From positions 115,618,004 through 115,682,003 of the forward strand of contig CP136064.1 in assembly GCA_032622095.1 (NCBI GenBank): 64,000 nt of DNA, given 5' to 3'. Within the stretch, counting starts at the first letter, position 1. Every line of letters starts with the position of its first letter. Both the position numbers and the translations under genes were made by a program. Below, piece by piece: positions 44,920 to 56,516 of this stretch. Below the pieces are notes generated by a model. That model had not been told where the DNA came from. It saw only the letters and a list, made by a program, of their open reading frames with translations, and ran no database searches. Source of the stretch: Siphonodentalium dalli (lineage: Eukaryota > Mollusca > Scaphopoda > Gadilida > Siphonodentaliidae).

Positions 44920-46818
44920 GTAACGCACGTAACACAATTCATAAGATTTTTTTCTGTTTGAGTCACAAGGACAGTCTTAAAATTCCAAAACCTGTTTTTA
45001 AAAGCTAAATTTAATTCCTTATTCATATCCTGCAATTTCCCCCTGTTTCTATCCAATTAAAGAAGATTCTACACTGACCATCTGTGTAACGCACGTAACG
45101 TTACGTGCGTTACATATCACTCTGACCAGTCTTGTTGAATTTCAAGGTTGAACAAACAGTCCAAACCAGTATAAATCTTTTTAGAAGCAAGAAATTGATA
45201 TTATAAGATCTAATTATTATATTTTCTTGTGAAGTATTGTGCCATCTTATCCATTAATGACATTTTTCATAAATATGGCCCTATGTTTTCTGACAATTAC
45301 ACAATTTGCAGTACAGACTTTCTGAAAATGACAGATTAATTGGGTAATGTTTGCCTTGTACAGTTTAATACTAGTACTTATGAGTACCTCTTCATGTCAA
45401 TAATCATTATTTTGCAAAATTCATGGAATTTACCGGTAGTTATTTCAAACTCGGCACAGGACTTCTAATAATCCTATCTCATTACTGTAGGTGCTTTAAT
45501 GACAAATATTGAACATAATTTGTGGTTTAATAGACTAATTGTTTGTTTAAAAGAGTTAAATTAGAACATTATAAAACGAGTATTGTTTTGACAATTAAAT
45601 TCAAATATGAATTCTATGTTGATTTAAATTGATAGTGAATCTGCATCTTTCTCTATTTAGTAATAAAATAGTGATTACACATCAATACAAAATGTATTCT
45701 GTTCCTGAATCAACAAGATTTTATCAGATAAATTTGTGAATATGGTTAAAGAGTCATGTGAAATTAGACTCGCTGGCAATGGGTTTGATAAAGGATCGAT
45801 ATTAATTGAATGCCTGACAGACATGATCCTTATGAATGGTTACTATCTTTACTATGAGTTATATCATATATTAATAGCAACAATTAAAATACAAGATTGA
45901 TTTGCCGAATCAGCCTTGTAGTCATGAAGGGAAAGATGATTAAAGTGTGGGGGGGGGGGGGGGTAATTTAATTATATTAATCGTTCTTAGCATAGGCATC
46001 ACCCTACTTGTGAATTTGGTGTGACTAGTTTTGAATACCATCACTGGACTGCACTATAGACGGTAAATAGTAATTAACAGCTGTTGTTAAACAAGATATT
46101 GGACCAGAATACTATTTGGATGATTAATTTTGATCTTGAAATTCAATTTATTTTATTGATGCATTTGGACTACTAAGATAAGTTGCAGTCTGAGGCTGGG
46201 TTAGTTTGTCCTGATCTCACTATATGTATTGTGCAAGATTCAACCACAGACGTTATGATGCACGTGTTATTGAAAATGCAGTCATTTATATACTTCAAAA
46301 ACACTTAAATCTTTTGAAGAATGAGTTATTCAAAGAAATAATATAGGAAATCTTCTTTTCTATGTAGAAACATTTCAAAATTATCACTTTGATTTGAACA
46401 GGTAACGCACGTAACATATTATTGTAACGCACGTAACGCTGCAAAATCATTACTATCACAAATACTTTTTCGTTTCCATAGAATTGATTTCCCCGACCTC
46501 AAAACATAATTATTCTTCCCCAATCCACAATTACTCTCATAAGTTGGCACTTTTAGAATTCACAGAAATATCCATTCAAAGACACGTGGTCCCAAAAAAT
46601 GCATTTCTGTGATGTAACGTACGTAACAAAAATTGCCAGGCTATAACTCTGAAGAATTAGCCAAGATTGAGTTGAATGAAGATTAGCATCAAAGATGAGC
46701 AGGTTTGTCATTGGAAAAAATAAAATTGTTCGATATTTGAAATATTAGTATACATGGCAGTTGGCAGGTCTCAAAATGTCAAAAAAGTTGTTCAGATGTA
46801 AACGCATGTAACAGGAGA
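44920..46818. repeat. Dispersed array of GTAACGCACGTAAC motifs
   Basis: Exact or near-exact 14-15-mers occur at 44920, 45086, 45100 (inverted), 46402, 46424 and 46614 (GTAACGTACGTAAC), with a degenerate copy at 46798. At 45086-45113 two copies face each other as a perfect 28-bp palindrome. GTAAC repeats directly four bases apart within each unit, as in the array at 1493-2457. Between the motifs the DNA is unique and AT-rich. A G15 run lies at 45949-45963. Confidence 0.85.
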
Positions 46819-47394
46819 ATCGCCCTGTACCTAGACAAACATCTACTGGAACTTGGATTCTGAACTTTCTGAAGCAGCATGTGGATCAGCAATCTGCAAA
46901 GGCGGTCACATATAATTAAATTTGACATATTGTACCATCATTTGTCCATGTACTGGTAGTAGTAGCTAGTACATACATACCGTATGCAAAGTCGTTTCAT
47001 TGTATGACAACTAGTAAGTACCGGTACTAAGGCCGATGGAGTCATTGTCACAAGGCTCCGGTCACATTCGTAACTGTATATATATAGACAGTCGCCAGCG
47101 CACAATTGGTGTGCTCATTTGTTGTCCCGGCGTGCGAAAGTTTATTACAGGCATGTAGTCTGGCGCGCGTGTAGTTTGACTTTCGTACTACGTAGTTGAC
47201 AACCAATGTCCATGGCATTGCAAAACGGCAAAGAAAGTACAGTTTGACCCAACTGCAAGGTTAAACACGATACTAGTAAAAACAAAGCAAATGCATCACT
47301 CAAGTCGGTGCCGTTTGGTTTGATCATCCAGAAAATCGATATTTGGCGGCATGCACTCAATGGGATGTAACTGTAAACTAACTAAGCACATACT
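46819..47394. other. Unassigned intronic DNA
   Basis: No exon, RNA gene or transposon end supported. GC content is somewhat higher at 47090-47200, without a recognisable frame. Confidence 0.35.
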
Positions 47395-47700
47395 ATGGCT
47401 GCGTAAACCCAAGTTCCGTTTCCGTGTTGGTGATATTCCATGTTTTGTATACGCAATAACAGAACGAGATTCGAACGTACCTCAAACATTATTAAATAAT
47501 ATCAGTACGTACTTTCTTCTATTTCACTGATGTTACCTGATATTACTGAATATATTTACATAATTATCCGAGATCACCATTTTATACATAATAGTGTACA
47601 AATATATATTTAAACTTTGTATTGCCTTGTTCAATGGCAAACAAAACTCGACCCATTACTAGTATCCGAAAATCTTAATTGATTCCCAATGATTCTGTGA
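47395..47700 (-). mobile_element. Relative of the LINE-inserted transposon (terminal segments only)
   Basis: GTTCCGTTTCCGTGTTGGTG and GTATACGCA (47411-47455) match inverted text at 41189-41240. ACTGAATATATTTACATAAT, CGAGATCACCATTTTATA and ATAGTGTACAAATATAT (47543-47612) match inverted text at 39174-39250. It looks like a deletion derivative in which the two ends are brought together. Tips not resolved. Confidence 0.55.
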
Positions 47701-47886
47701 TTTTGTTTTTCGAGTCACTCGAATTTGACTATCAAAAGTTTGAACTCCTTCGTAATGGTAAAGATTGAGGGCCCCGGTAATGAATGCTTCCAGTTTGATA
47801 AGGCATTTGATAGTATGGCCCGGGTGCATGCAAAGAACAGGAAAACATTGCTACAAAAAGATATCAAAGAACACAAACCAGTAAAT

Positions 47887-47971
47887 GTTAAGTTTACCAC
47901 TCTAATAATCAATCAGACTTTCTTTGTGTTAAGTTTACCGCTCTAATAATCAATCAGACTTTCTTTGTGTT
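47887..47971 (+). repeat. Perfect-looking 42-bp tandem duplication
   Basis: The segment starting GTTAAGTTTACCACTCTAAT occurs twice back to back with a single A/G difference. Confidence 0.92.
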
Positions 47972-48119
47972 GTTTGAAGTAAAAGTATTAAATTATTTCA
48001 GAGTTTATGTTTGTTTTGAATCATTAAAAATTAAATGCTGAAATTCCGGCTCTCAAATGTGAAATCTGGCTCCCAATTTTGCCATATAGGCTTGTAAACT
48101 GGCTCCTGAAATCTTATAG

Positions 48120-48370
48120 CTAGGTCGGTCCCTGCTTGATATGGATCTTCAGGGTGAACTCCAGATGGGAGCCACAAATTTTTTTCCCAATTTCGTTGAA
48201 TTTAGAATTTTACTCTTTGCATACAGACTAAATCCTTTAATTTGACACATCACCAAACTTTATATAGATCTTCAGGGTGACCTCTAGAATTGATGGGAGC
48301 CATCAAATATTTATGAATTTTGTTAAAAAACATGGCTGCCAGCAGCCACTGCAGGCCTTAAAATCCTTTA
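48120..48370. repeat. Old dispersed repeat (ATCTTCAGGGTGA/AAACATGGC family)
   Basis: Two partial copies with ATGGATCTTCAGGGTGAACT, TTTACTCTTTGCAT and AAAACATGGCTGCCAGCAGC. Confidence 0.65.
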
Positions 48371-49227
48371 AATTTTGCGAAAATCAAAACAGCATTTATC
48401 TACAGCGAATCAGCTTCTTTTACGAGCAACGGATATCAAACTAAGAATCATCATTCTTATTCTCGTCAGATTTTAAGCCTTAAGTCATTGACACTTTCAT
48501 TCTTATACATAGTGTTGAAACGATTAGTCAACTTACTAGTCGACGTCAACTAGAATTTTCAGCAATAAACAATTAGAAATCTCCTAGTCCACTAATCGCC
48601 ATATTTCCCAGAAAGGTACACATACTAGTTTCATTGGTAACAATTATACTGCATGAAATATACATCCATATTATCATTGCACGTGTACATGAAGCACAGA
48701 CGATTGCAGTGGACCCCAAATTTTACTGCCGCGAACAGTATATAATGTATTATACAAATTACAATGGTAAAGAAGAAAACTGTGGCTACATGGGTGCATT
48801 GGGTGAGAGCTCCCATGTGACCTGGTCCTGTGTTTTGACAGCTTGACTTGACTTAAATTCTTTTGTATTATTTTTTAAAAAGTGTAATACACATACACAT
48901 TCACTGTGACTCAGTGAAAACATACAAATAGTCGTATGACAAAATGGCCCTCATGCAGTCAAATCATGATGGGTCATTCAAAATAAAATTCACTGCAGAT
49001 CAGTGAGTGATAACCCCAATGTTAACCCACATGCCCAGCCCAAGGGAATATATCTTACCCCACCACCTGTGGCACGGATATTGAATCAAGTGAATGATAC
49101 TCCGAGAATATACATGTAACTTTAATAATTAATCTAGCTGTTCTGCAATAAAGCTATCATAATTAACATATTGCTAGTTTACATTTTGAGCAATAATTCA
49201 TCATAATTCAACGAAAGCAACACTTAA

Positions 49228-49617
49228 CCCTTTACCCAACAGAAGGGCCCTGTGCCAATGCATTCTCTTATATATGCGAGTCGACCATAGGTTGCCTAAC
49301 ATATATAAGAGAATGCATTGGCTTAACACATTAAAAATTATAAAATTGTTAAAGAATGTAAGAAAAAATGGTAAAAAGTGTTTAAAAAAGATTTTGTTTA
49401 GGCCAATGCATTCTCTTATATATGCGAGGCGACCTATGGTCGACTCGCATATATAAGATAATGCATTGGCACGGGGCATAACTGTAACTATCACAATGTG
49501 GTCAATGAACCGGTTCCAATGATATCCATATTTGTATGGTGTTATTGAGACAGACCGAAGATATTTTAGTCTGTTGAAGCTTTATTTGGCTGGTTTGGCC
49601 GTTTGTTGGGTAAAGGG
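49228..49617 (+). mobile_element. TTAA-flanked MITE (CCCTTTACCCAAC ends), copy 2
   Basis: A 390-bp element flanked by TTAA (49224-49227 and 49618-49621), in the opposite orientation to copy 1. Hairpins at 49254-49322 and 49402-49470. Confidence 0.92.
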
Positions 49618-49621
49618 TTAA

Positions 49622-49722
49622 TTGAAAATTTCCTAGGCATAAGTGAAAATTGCATAGGCAACATAATTTTGCCTAGGAAATTTTTTCGCCTTGGCAAATT
49701 TTCCTTAATTCCCAGAGTTGCA
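49622..49722 (-). mobile_element. Solo end related to the 39086-41638 transposon
   Basis: Reads inward from a CAACTCTGGGAATTAAGGAA-like tip (complement of 49702-49721) to TTTCCTAGGCAAAATT, as the left end of the LINE-inserted element does (CAACCCTGATAATTAGGAAA, TCCTAGGCAAAA). No partner end found. Confidence 0.5.
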
Positions 49723-50349
49723 CCTAGCTGTGCCTATGCATGTGGTGATAACATTGGGTGCAATATAGACTGTACATGTGCCGGCAGTTAGATGCTCGCA
49801 GCATCCAGCTATTTCGAAGTCTCTCTATATGTTTATGGCCGTCTCTTTATTGAGAACTGACGTGAACGTAACTTCAATGCTGAAGTTTACCCCAATATTA
49901 TTTGAGATAATTGATGTTCATGATACTTACCTATTATTAGGCTGTCAACATCAATAGATATAATGATAAATATGCATGCTTTAATTAATATACGATGACA
50001 AACAGCTGTGCAAATTAGCATTCCAACACGTTGAAATGGGCAGATCCTTGTAGCGGTGTAACAATATGGGGTATGGGGTTTTTCGCGATACAGAGGTCAC
50101 GATATGATACGTATCACAATTGTACTTACCTAATATTGTTGTGATATTGTCGAGTCTTCATACGATCTGTTTACACTGAAAAAGTTATATTAACAAAAGG
50201 TGGGTATGCTTTGATGGCTACAGGTGCATGAGTCATGAAATTGCTAAAATGTGTCTAGTTTTTGTTGCAACTTGTACAACAATTGTTTAATGTATTGTAT
50301 AAGAAATAAAACTAATTAAAACCTCATCGATGTATCTACTATAGGTGGT
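49723..50349. other. Unassigned intronic DNA
   Basis: No supported feature; ordinary AT-rich sequence. Confidence 0.35.
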
Positions 50350-51280
50350 ATCACCACTGGGGCTCAGCTGCGATCAAAGAATCAGTTCATTTCCGATTTT
50401 GCGCGATGATTCGTTTCGGTTACGCGCTTATTCGTTCCTGATTTTTAAACACGGTCTTTCACGCTTCAGAAAGTTTTTGCGCTCGAAATTTGAAATTATG
50501 ACTGAAAGGTAAGTACCTAAAATGTTTTATCGAACAATGAAGTTGATTAGCATATGTATACGGTATTTGTGTACCGGAATGGGTCATTTTCGTAGTCAAA
50601 AATCGCAACAATTTTTTTTTAAATTTTGCATGTGATTTCCCATAGCGAAATTCTCGTTGACACTACAACATTTCCAGAGAATATGAGACGATTATTACGG
50701 AGTAAAACCAGAAACTTGATCCCCGTGATGACATGAAAACATTTAGCACGAGTTAAATCGTCGCCATTCTTGAGATATTTACCGTCGAATATCAACTGAA
50801 AAAAGCGTTGATTCATTCGTGATTTCGAGGTTCCAATCATGTTCATTCCCTCTCAAAAGGCGATGATTCATTCCTGATTAGCAACTTCTATTCTTAGCGT
50901 GGCTGACTGTTACAATCGTGCAAATGACGACGCAATCGTCAAATTTGGCATCAAGGTAAACCACTGTCCACTCCATCTAATTTAATGAGAAAGAGAGCCC
51001 GAAATATCTCCATTTTTCAATGTTCCCAGCAAAATGGTGTCAGTTCCCATATATATACAAACATTTGAGGGGGGAATTGAGTTGATTCTGTTAAAAAAGA
51101 AACTAATGTGAGTCTGGTAAATGTTAAGTTTATTATCAGATTATGACATATTACAAAATGGCTGCCAAATTAGCCCCCGTTAATACCATATATACATGTA
51201 ACCTGTATCATTTTGTGTGTGCGCATGATTAGGTTTGGTCTAAAATAGGGTTGTTCGACGGAAGTAAACTAACTAAATAA

Positions 51281-51462
51281 ACAGTTGTGAGGTAACACGT
51301 GAAATACATTAAAGGTGCCATGTGTGCATACCTTCAAATCAGTTCACAAACATTTATTGGCGAGTAAATTCTACATAAATCGCCAATAAATGTTTGTGAA
51401 CTGATTTGAAGGTATGCACACATGTCACCTTTAATGTATTTCACGTGTTACCTCACAACTGT
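51281..51462. mobile_element. 182-bp hairpin MITE, TAA-flanked
   Basis: ACAGTTGTGAGGTAACACGT... pairs with its complement ending CCTCACAACTGT over about 80 bp per arm with two or three mismatches. TAA flanks both sides (51278-51280 and 51463-51465), as in Harbinger-type insertions. Confidence 0.85.
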
Positions 51463-51701
51463 TAACCAAAGCCATAACATGTATGTTTTGAAAATCTGGA
51501 ATCTGAGTTTGATATAGGGGCTATACAATGTATGGTGTGTATTTAAATCTACTGCAATCGTACTCTCTATCTCGCTCTCTATATATATATTTAATGTGCA
51601 GTACTGGAATGTATAGCCATATCTGCGTATATGTCAATAGAATATCTCCATGAAAATAAACGAAGTTGAATATAAAATTTTCATGATACATAATATAGTT
51701 G

Positions 51702-51769
51702 CAGTCTCTTCAAAAAGAAACGTACACTCGCGAGCGATAGGGAGTGTACGTTTCTTTTTAAAGAGACTG
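51702..51769. mobile_element. 68-bp hairpin element
   Basis: CAGTCTCTT and AAAAAGAAACGTACACTC pair with GAGTGTACGTTTCTTTTT and AAGAGACTG around a 12-bp loop. TATAGTTG occurs at 51694-51701 and again at 51773-51780, offset by three bases from the right tip, a possible 8-bp TSD. Confidence 0.75.
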
Positions 51770-52129
51770 GTATATAGTTGGAAAAGTTAAAATAATTGTC
51801 AAACTGACTCGATGTAGACAGCATTGTGGATTGTCCCCCATTGGAATCATATTCTTACTCGGCTACGTCATCGGAAGTCAAATTCTTCCCTCAATGTCTA
51901 TATTTAATCAGAACATATTGTTATGAATGTATCTATAGAATCTATTTGTTTTCTATCTTCCATTTCAGATTGTATACGGGTGTTATCGGTGAGGTGTTAT
52001 CTTTGGAAGAATCTGCCCTCCTGCTCGATTTGTCCGTAGCCACCATTGTACACATCTAAATGAGAGCAATATGTAATAATGGTTCAACCAGATACCCAAG
52101 TTCTTCGATTTCCATTTCAATGATCTAAG

Positions 52130-52500
52130 ATTTGCTAAAATACCATTTAACATTGAGTTATGGTCCAGAAATAAAAAACTGTATGAACTTTCGAAACAAA
52201 AATCATCCAATCCTGCCCAAATCTGAACTTGACCTGTATTTTGATGCCAACAATCCACAAAAATACAAGATTTGCAAACAAACAATTCAAAATTGAGTTA
52301 TCCGAAACCAAGAAATGTGTGGGGGAAAAAAATGAATTTTCTAAGTCGAAAATGGCCATAACTTGTGGAAAAATCATCCAATCCTGCCAAAATTTGACCT
52401 TGACCTGTATTTTGTCCTACCTAACTCATGTAACGAATTTGGTTCAGATTAACTGAGGTTCACTAAAGTTATCATCCGGACAATTAACGGACGGACATAC
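52130..52500 (+). repeat. Dispersed repeat with AATCATCCAATCCTGCC units
   Basis: Two direct units (52195-52240 and 52370-52420) share AATCATCCAATCCTGCC, AAAATxTGAACTTGACC and CTGTATTTTG. They are followed by ATCCGGACAATTAACGGACGG. Sequence of this style is common as an interspersed repeat in marine invertebrates. Class not assigned. Confidence 0.6.
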
Positions 52501-53960
52501 ATGTGCAGACGAACGGCTCGACCAATGCTATAATACAACACGTTTTTGAAGAAAAAAACGGGCGTATAAAACGTGTCTTTGGGCTAATCATATCGATTAC
52601 ATCGGTGACATTCTATTAACACATCTTCAGTTTGGCGAAGATTTTTGGGCTATAGCAAATACGAGGGTGGTGGTTTCGATGACCAGATTTGATTTCAAAT
52701 GCATCCGAATAACCTACCATGAATGGCTCTTTAATTCCAAATCTAAAAATTACAATGACAGCGATATTATCGAGAATTATCTGTCATATTTAGATGCTGA
52801 TTCTGAATGCATCGAATAAGCGCACACCGGATTTGTCTGCCAATGAATAACCGCCTTGGGGGAAACGAATAATCGCCTGTCATGTATATTGTTTTACTCA
52901 GGAATACCCCCATAAGTATATGAAATCAGATGAAAGTCTAATTCCAGGTCAGGCTGTTAATGAACATTATTAAAATGACGACATATTCCCCGTTTTTATC
53001 CATTTTAAGATTTTATTACATTTGAAGTGGTCCACGTGGTCAAAATTGTGTCGCACAACGCGTGATTTGAGCTTCATTATAGTCTTCTGAAAAATTAAAT
53101 ATCACAAGGGACTCTTAAATTCTTAATATACCGTCTATAACGATATATATACCCAATGGATTCGAAATATTTCTCATTCAATTTGGTTATAATTAGATAC
53201 TCACCATTTTCGTCGTCGTTTCTCACAATTGTTTTCTTGATGACAACAAAATCGAACTGAATCATCGCAAATATCGCGAACGAATCATCGCAAATAATGC
53301 GAAGGAACTGATTCTTTGATCGCAGCTGAGCCCCAGTGATCACGCCCGACCAGAAAGTATTTAGGCGCTGACATTGAGCCCATTGTTGCACTGCTTTGTC
53401 TGAACAGAATTAATTACAGAGAATACAAACACTGCTGATTGACCAATGAAGAAAGTCGTCTCTCATTAAATATGAGATTGACAGTCGGGAATTGGGAGGG
53501 TTCATTGTCACTTTAAAAGTTAAATCTGGGAAGTTTGACGAGTAAATTGCTCAGTGATCTCAGTGTACGAATGTACAGATTGCAGTGTTCCAGGGTTCGT
53601 ACGTGGGTCTGCAATCCTGGAAAAGTTATGGAATTTGAAAATTTCGATTCAAAACGTACCCTTGAAAAGTCCGGAAAATGGGACCTTTTTTCACCCTACT
53701 ATCGGAAAAGTCTTGAAAATAAGCTACCCCGAGATTCAAGGTCTTGAAAAGTCATGGAATATACCAAGGCCGAGTTATTAGGTAAATAAACGCTGTTACT
53801 TTCCGATCTTATCGTGTAAGCTTGCAATACCATCTCCGTAGTCATAGTTGAACTACACGTTTTATGGTGTGCCGAAACACGAATTGTCTCCCTTACCGGA
53901 ACTCCTGTTTGACCGCTAAATATATCATAATTTGACCTAAATAGTAATAGTAAACAAATA

Positions 53961-55214
53961 TGCCTGGAAACTGTGTCTTCCGTGACAAATGGGTCACGGA
54001 TACGCGGTTTGAAGCATGGATAGATCTGGTACCAGAAAACCAGATGAAGGCAAAATGCCGACTGTTAAATCCGGAAAGATAATAGATATTGCCAACATGG
54101 GCGAAGCGGCACTCATCAGCCACGCTAAATCAAAAACTCACATGGATGGCATAACAAACATGAAAAATAACTGCACGAAGATGGCAGATTTTCTCAAACC
54201 TAAAACGACACCATGCAGATCAAAAGGAAAAACCAAAAGCTGCCTCCATAAGTGAGTGTGTTGCAACTGCAAAAGAGGTTTTGCAATCTGAGACTCTGTG
54301 GACTCTACACACAATTTCAACACACTCATCCTATAATTATCCTAAATAGTCTTTCCTAAATTGAAAATTTTCGGGGGATATAGGAATGGGTTCTGTCCGT
54401 CCGTCTGTCCCGAATTTGTAAGAGTCATAACTTGAACAAATGTCAATGGATTTAAAAGATTTGTGGTACATATGAGTTCACCTGACCATTACCTAGAATG
54501 AGTTATCAAGCCAGGTCCGGCCGGTTATTTCTACTGGAGTTATTGGACTTTGTTTATTATTTTTGTTGAATTTACCAAATATTAGCAACTAGACGATGTC
54601 ACAGAGCTCATTTCCACAAATCTCAACGGATTTTAAAGATATTTGGTATATGAGTTCACCTGACCATTACCTAGAATGTGTTCGCAAGCCAGTTCCGGCT
54701 GGATATTTTTAATGGAGTTATTGGACTTTGTTTATTATTTTTGCTGAATTTACCAAATAGCAAATAGACGACGTCACAGGGCTCATTTCCACAAATGTTA
54801 ACGGATTTAAAAGATTTTTGGCATATGAGTTCACATGACCAGTATCTAGAACGAGTTCGCAAACCAGGTCCGGCCAGATATTTTCAGCAGAGTTATTGGA
54901 CTATTTTTAGTCCAAATTGACGACGTCACATGGCTAATTTCCACAAATGTCAGTCCTAAATGAGTTCGCAAGCCAGGCTTTTTTACAAAATCCCACCTCT
55001 TGTTAAGAATGCACTTCCCCAACTGCACATTTCGGCGGAGAACGCAAACATTATTGAGAATGCACTTCCCCAACTGCACATTTCGGCGGGGGATACTGCC
55101 GTCTGCGACTGCTTGTTCAAATTCAAATGCGAGTGACCTGTTCAAGAAAATGTTCCCAGAAAGCGTGGTGGCTAGAAATTTCCATTGTGGTGAGAGGAAA
55201 ACCACCTACCTTGG
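53961..55214 (+). pseudogene. Zinc-finger transposase N-terminal remnant (element A)
   Basis: ATG at 53961 opens MPGNCVFRDKWVTDTRFEAW and a C-x2-C-x16-H-x5-H finger ending NMGEAALISHAKSKTH. The second Cys is lost to a one-base deletion near 54065, which shifts the frame. At 54271-54345 another block reads SETLWTLHTISTHSSYNYP. The following segment of the family, LFKKMFPESVVARNF and CGERKTTYLGVFGLA, appears at 55124-55214. A satellite-like insert of about 620 bp (54365-54985) separates the two. Three blocks in the same order are found in element D, so the ancestral gene is clear, but nothing of a catalytic core remains. BED-like fingers of this kind bind transposon ends. Confidence 0.8.
54365..54985 (+). 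repeat. Tandem repeat of ~170 bp (GTCCGTCCG-headed family) within element A
   Basis: Starts TTCGGGGGATATAGGAATGG and TCTGTCCGTCCGTCTGTCC. It is followed by three diverged units containing CACAAATxTCAACGGATTT, GAGTTCACCTGACCATTACC and GGAGTTATTGGACTTTG (54440, 54610, 54785). The same header occurs at 63715. It splits the zinc-finger gene remnant. Confidence 0.8.
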
Positions 55215-55725
55215 GGTATTTGGTCTTGCTACTGTTACATGTATGTTTCAATTTTTTAATTTGTTAAAGTTGATTTGTTAATTTGTTAAATTAAATTTGT
55301 TCACATAATTACAGTACAATCAACATCCAAGCCATATAAGGTTTGTCCATTGACCAAGTACATGGTATGGTATGAACACGATATTGGTACTTTCTTATGC
55401 TTAGGGTTTTATACTCAAGCATGATGACGATGTGCTTGAACATTAAACTCTGGGTATAGCTATTTCTGATTTATTGTTCATATATCAGCTTAATTAGTTA
55501 AATGCATCTTTGCAGATAAAGGGCTCATTTTAACTACCGTATATGTGTGCTCTGTTTAAACAACCTGGAAATTTATATATTGGTCTTCCTCATTGTTTAG
55601 CTAGGTACGAGATATGGAAAAGTTATGGAATTTTTTCACTTAAAAGTTTGGAAATTTTGTCCGAAAGTCTTGAAAAAGTATGGAAAAGTTATGGAATTTA
55701 CTCAGCTAGGTGTATGAACCCTGAC

Positions 55726-56259
55726 CAGGGTTCATACGCGGGTCTGGAATCCTGGAAAAGTTATGGAATTCAAAAATTTGATTTCCATACCCTGGAAAAT
55801 GGGACCTTTTCTCACCCAGTTATGGAAAAGGTTTTGAAAATTGGTGGGGGACTGGTAGAAGGTCTTGAAAAGTCATGGAATGATATAAAATATTAGTGCT
55901 GATTACTTATATGATGTCTAAATGACTGGCAACTGTTTGTTCAGGGATAATATATCACTGCAGCAAACATGGGGGAGGCCACGGTGATCAACCATGAAAA
56001 CATATAAAAGCGTAGACTTTATGGATGGTAAACACAATAGCTACTCATCTTCCTATAATTCAACACTAATTGCAGTGACCTTTTCAAAATAAGGAAATTG
56101 TAAAGTCTTTCCCAATTTTTTTCTTCGAATTCCCTGATGTGACGTATGGGAAAGTTATTTGAATTTGTTCATTGAAAAGTCTTGAAAAAATTATCAGGAA
56201 GTCTGGAAAAGGTATGGAAAAGTTATGGAATTTTGTTCAAAGGTAGATGTATGAACCAT
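55726..56259 (+). mobile_element. CAGGGTTC zinc-finger transposon B (deletion derivative)
   Basis: 534 bp, beginning CAGGGTTCATACGCGGGTCT only 2 bp after element A and ending TGTATGAACCATG. It has the same subterminal units as A (CCTGGAAAAGTTATGGAATT at the 5' side, GGTATGGAAAAGTTATGGAA at the 3' side) with a much shortened centre. Confidence 0.8.
55922..56050 (+). pseudogene. Deleted zinc-finger gene of element B
   Basis: ATG at 55922 opens MTGNCLFRDN, matching the start of A. Then a deletion joins directly to AACATGGGGGAGGCCACG, which in another frame reads NMGEATVINHENI and a stop. The Trp-rich linker and both Cys of the finger are gone. Confidence 0.75.
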
Positions 56260-56516
56260 GTTTTCATCTAGCACCAGAATCTGACCTTGAATAAGCTTAA
56301 TTTCAACTGTATATACCCCTTCGTGTGATAAAGTTCATGTGTTTGAAATCTACTTTTGGCAGTCTCGTGATGATTATGGACCTGAAGACGTTATTTTTTT
56401 ATTGTTGGCATCGCTTGTTTGTATTACTTAGCGGTTAACCTGTTGATATACTTCAACTGGTTGCGGACGGTACCCTGTTGTCAACCGGATATCCATTTCA
56501 GCACTTCAGCATAACA

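Larger units (their letters stand above)
50355..53338. mobile_element. 3.0-kb DNA transposon with CACTGGGGCTCAGCTGCGAT ends and 5-bp TSD
   Basis: Inverted ends CACTGGGGCTCAGCTGCGAT continue through CAAAGAATCAGTTC, for 34 matching bases. ATCAC flanks both sides (50350-50354 and 53339-53343). Subterminal GATGATTC/GAATCATC and ATTCGTTCCTGATT units repeat near both ends. CAC tips with 5-bp TSDs recall Transib-type elements, but the heptamer does not fully match and hAT-like lineages with 5-bp TSDs are an alternative. No transposase frame. Two hairpin MITEs (51281 and 51702) and an older repeat lie inside. Confidence 0.85.
53591..55723 (+). mobile_element. CAGGGTTC zinc-finger transposon A
   Basis: Begins CAGGGTTCGTACGTGGGTCT and ends TGTATGAACCCTG. 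The 5' 190 bp hold CCTGGAAAAGTTATGGAATT, ACCCTTGAAAAGTCCGG and GGTCTTGAAAAGTCATGGAA. The 3' 120 bp hold GGAAAAGTTATGGAATT and AGTCTTGAAAAAGTATGG. These are the same short subterminal units in the same polarity. Between them lie the N-terminal pieces of a transposase-like gene. Only 2 bp separate its end from element B. No TSD could be matched. Confidence 0.82.

Noticed and set aside
44920-46818. Possible prokaryotic operator array
   Set aside because: No prokaryotic genes are present; the exon structure and SINE/LINE content are eukaryotic.
49201-49494. Minus-strand frame with YICESTIGRLAYIREC repeats
   Set aside because: It is the translation of the TTAA MITE hairpins and appears in both strands and in all copies.
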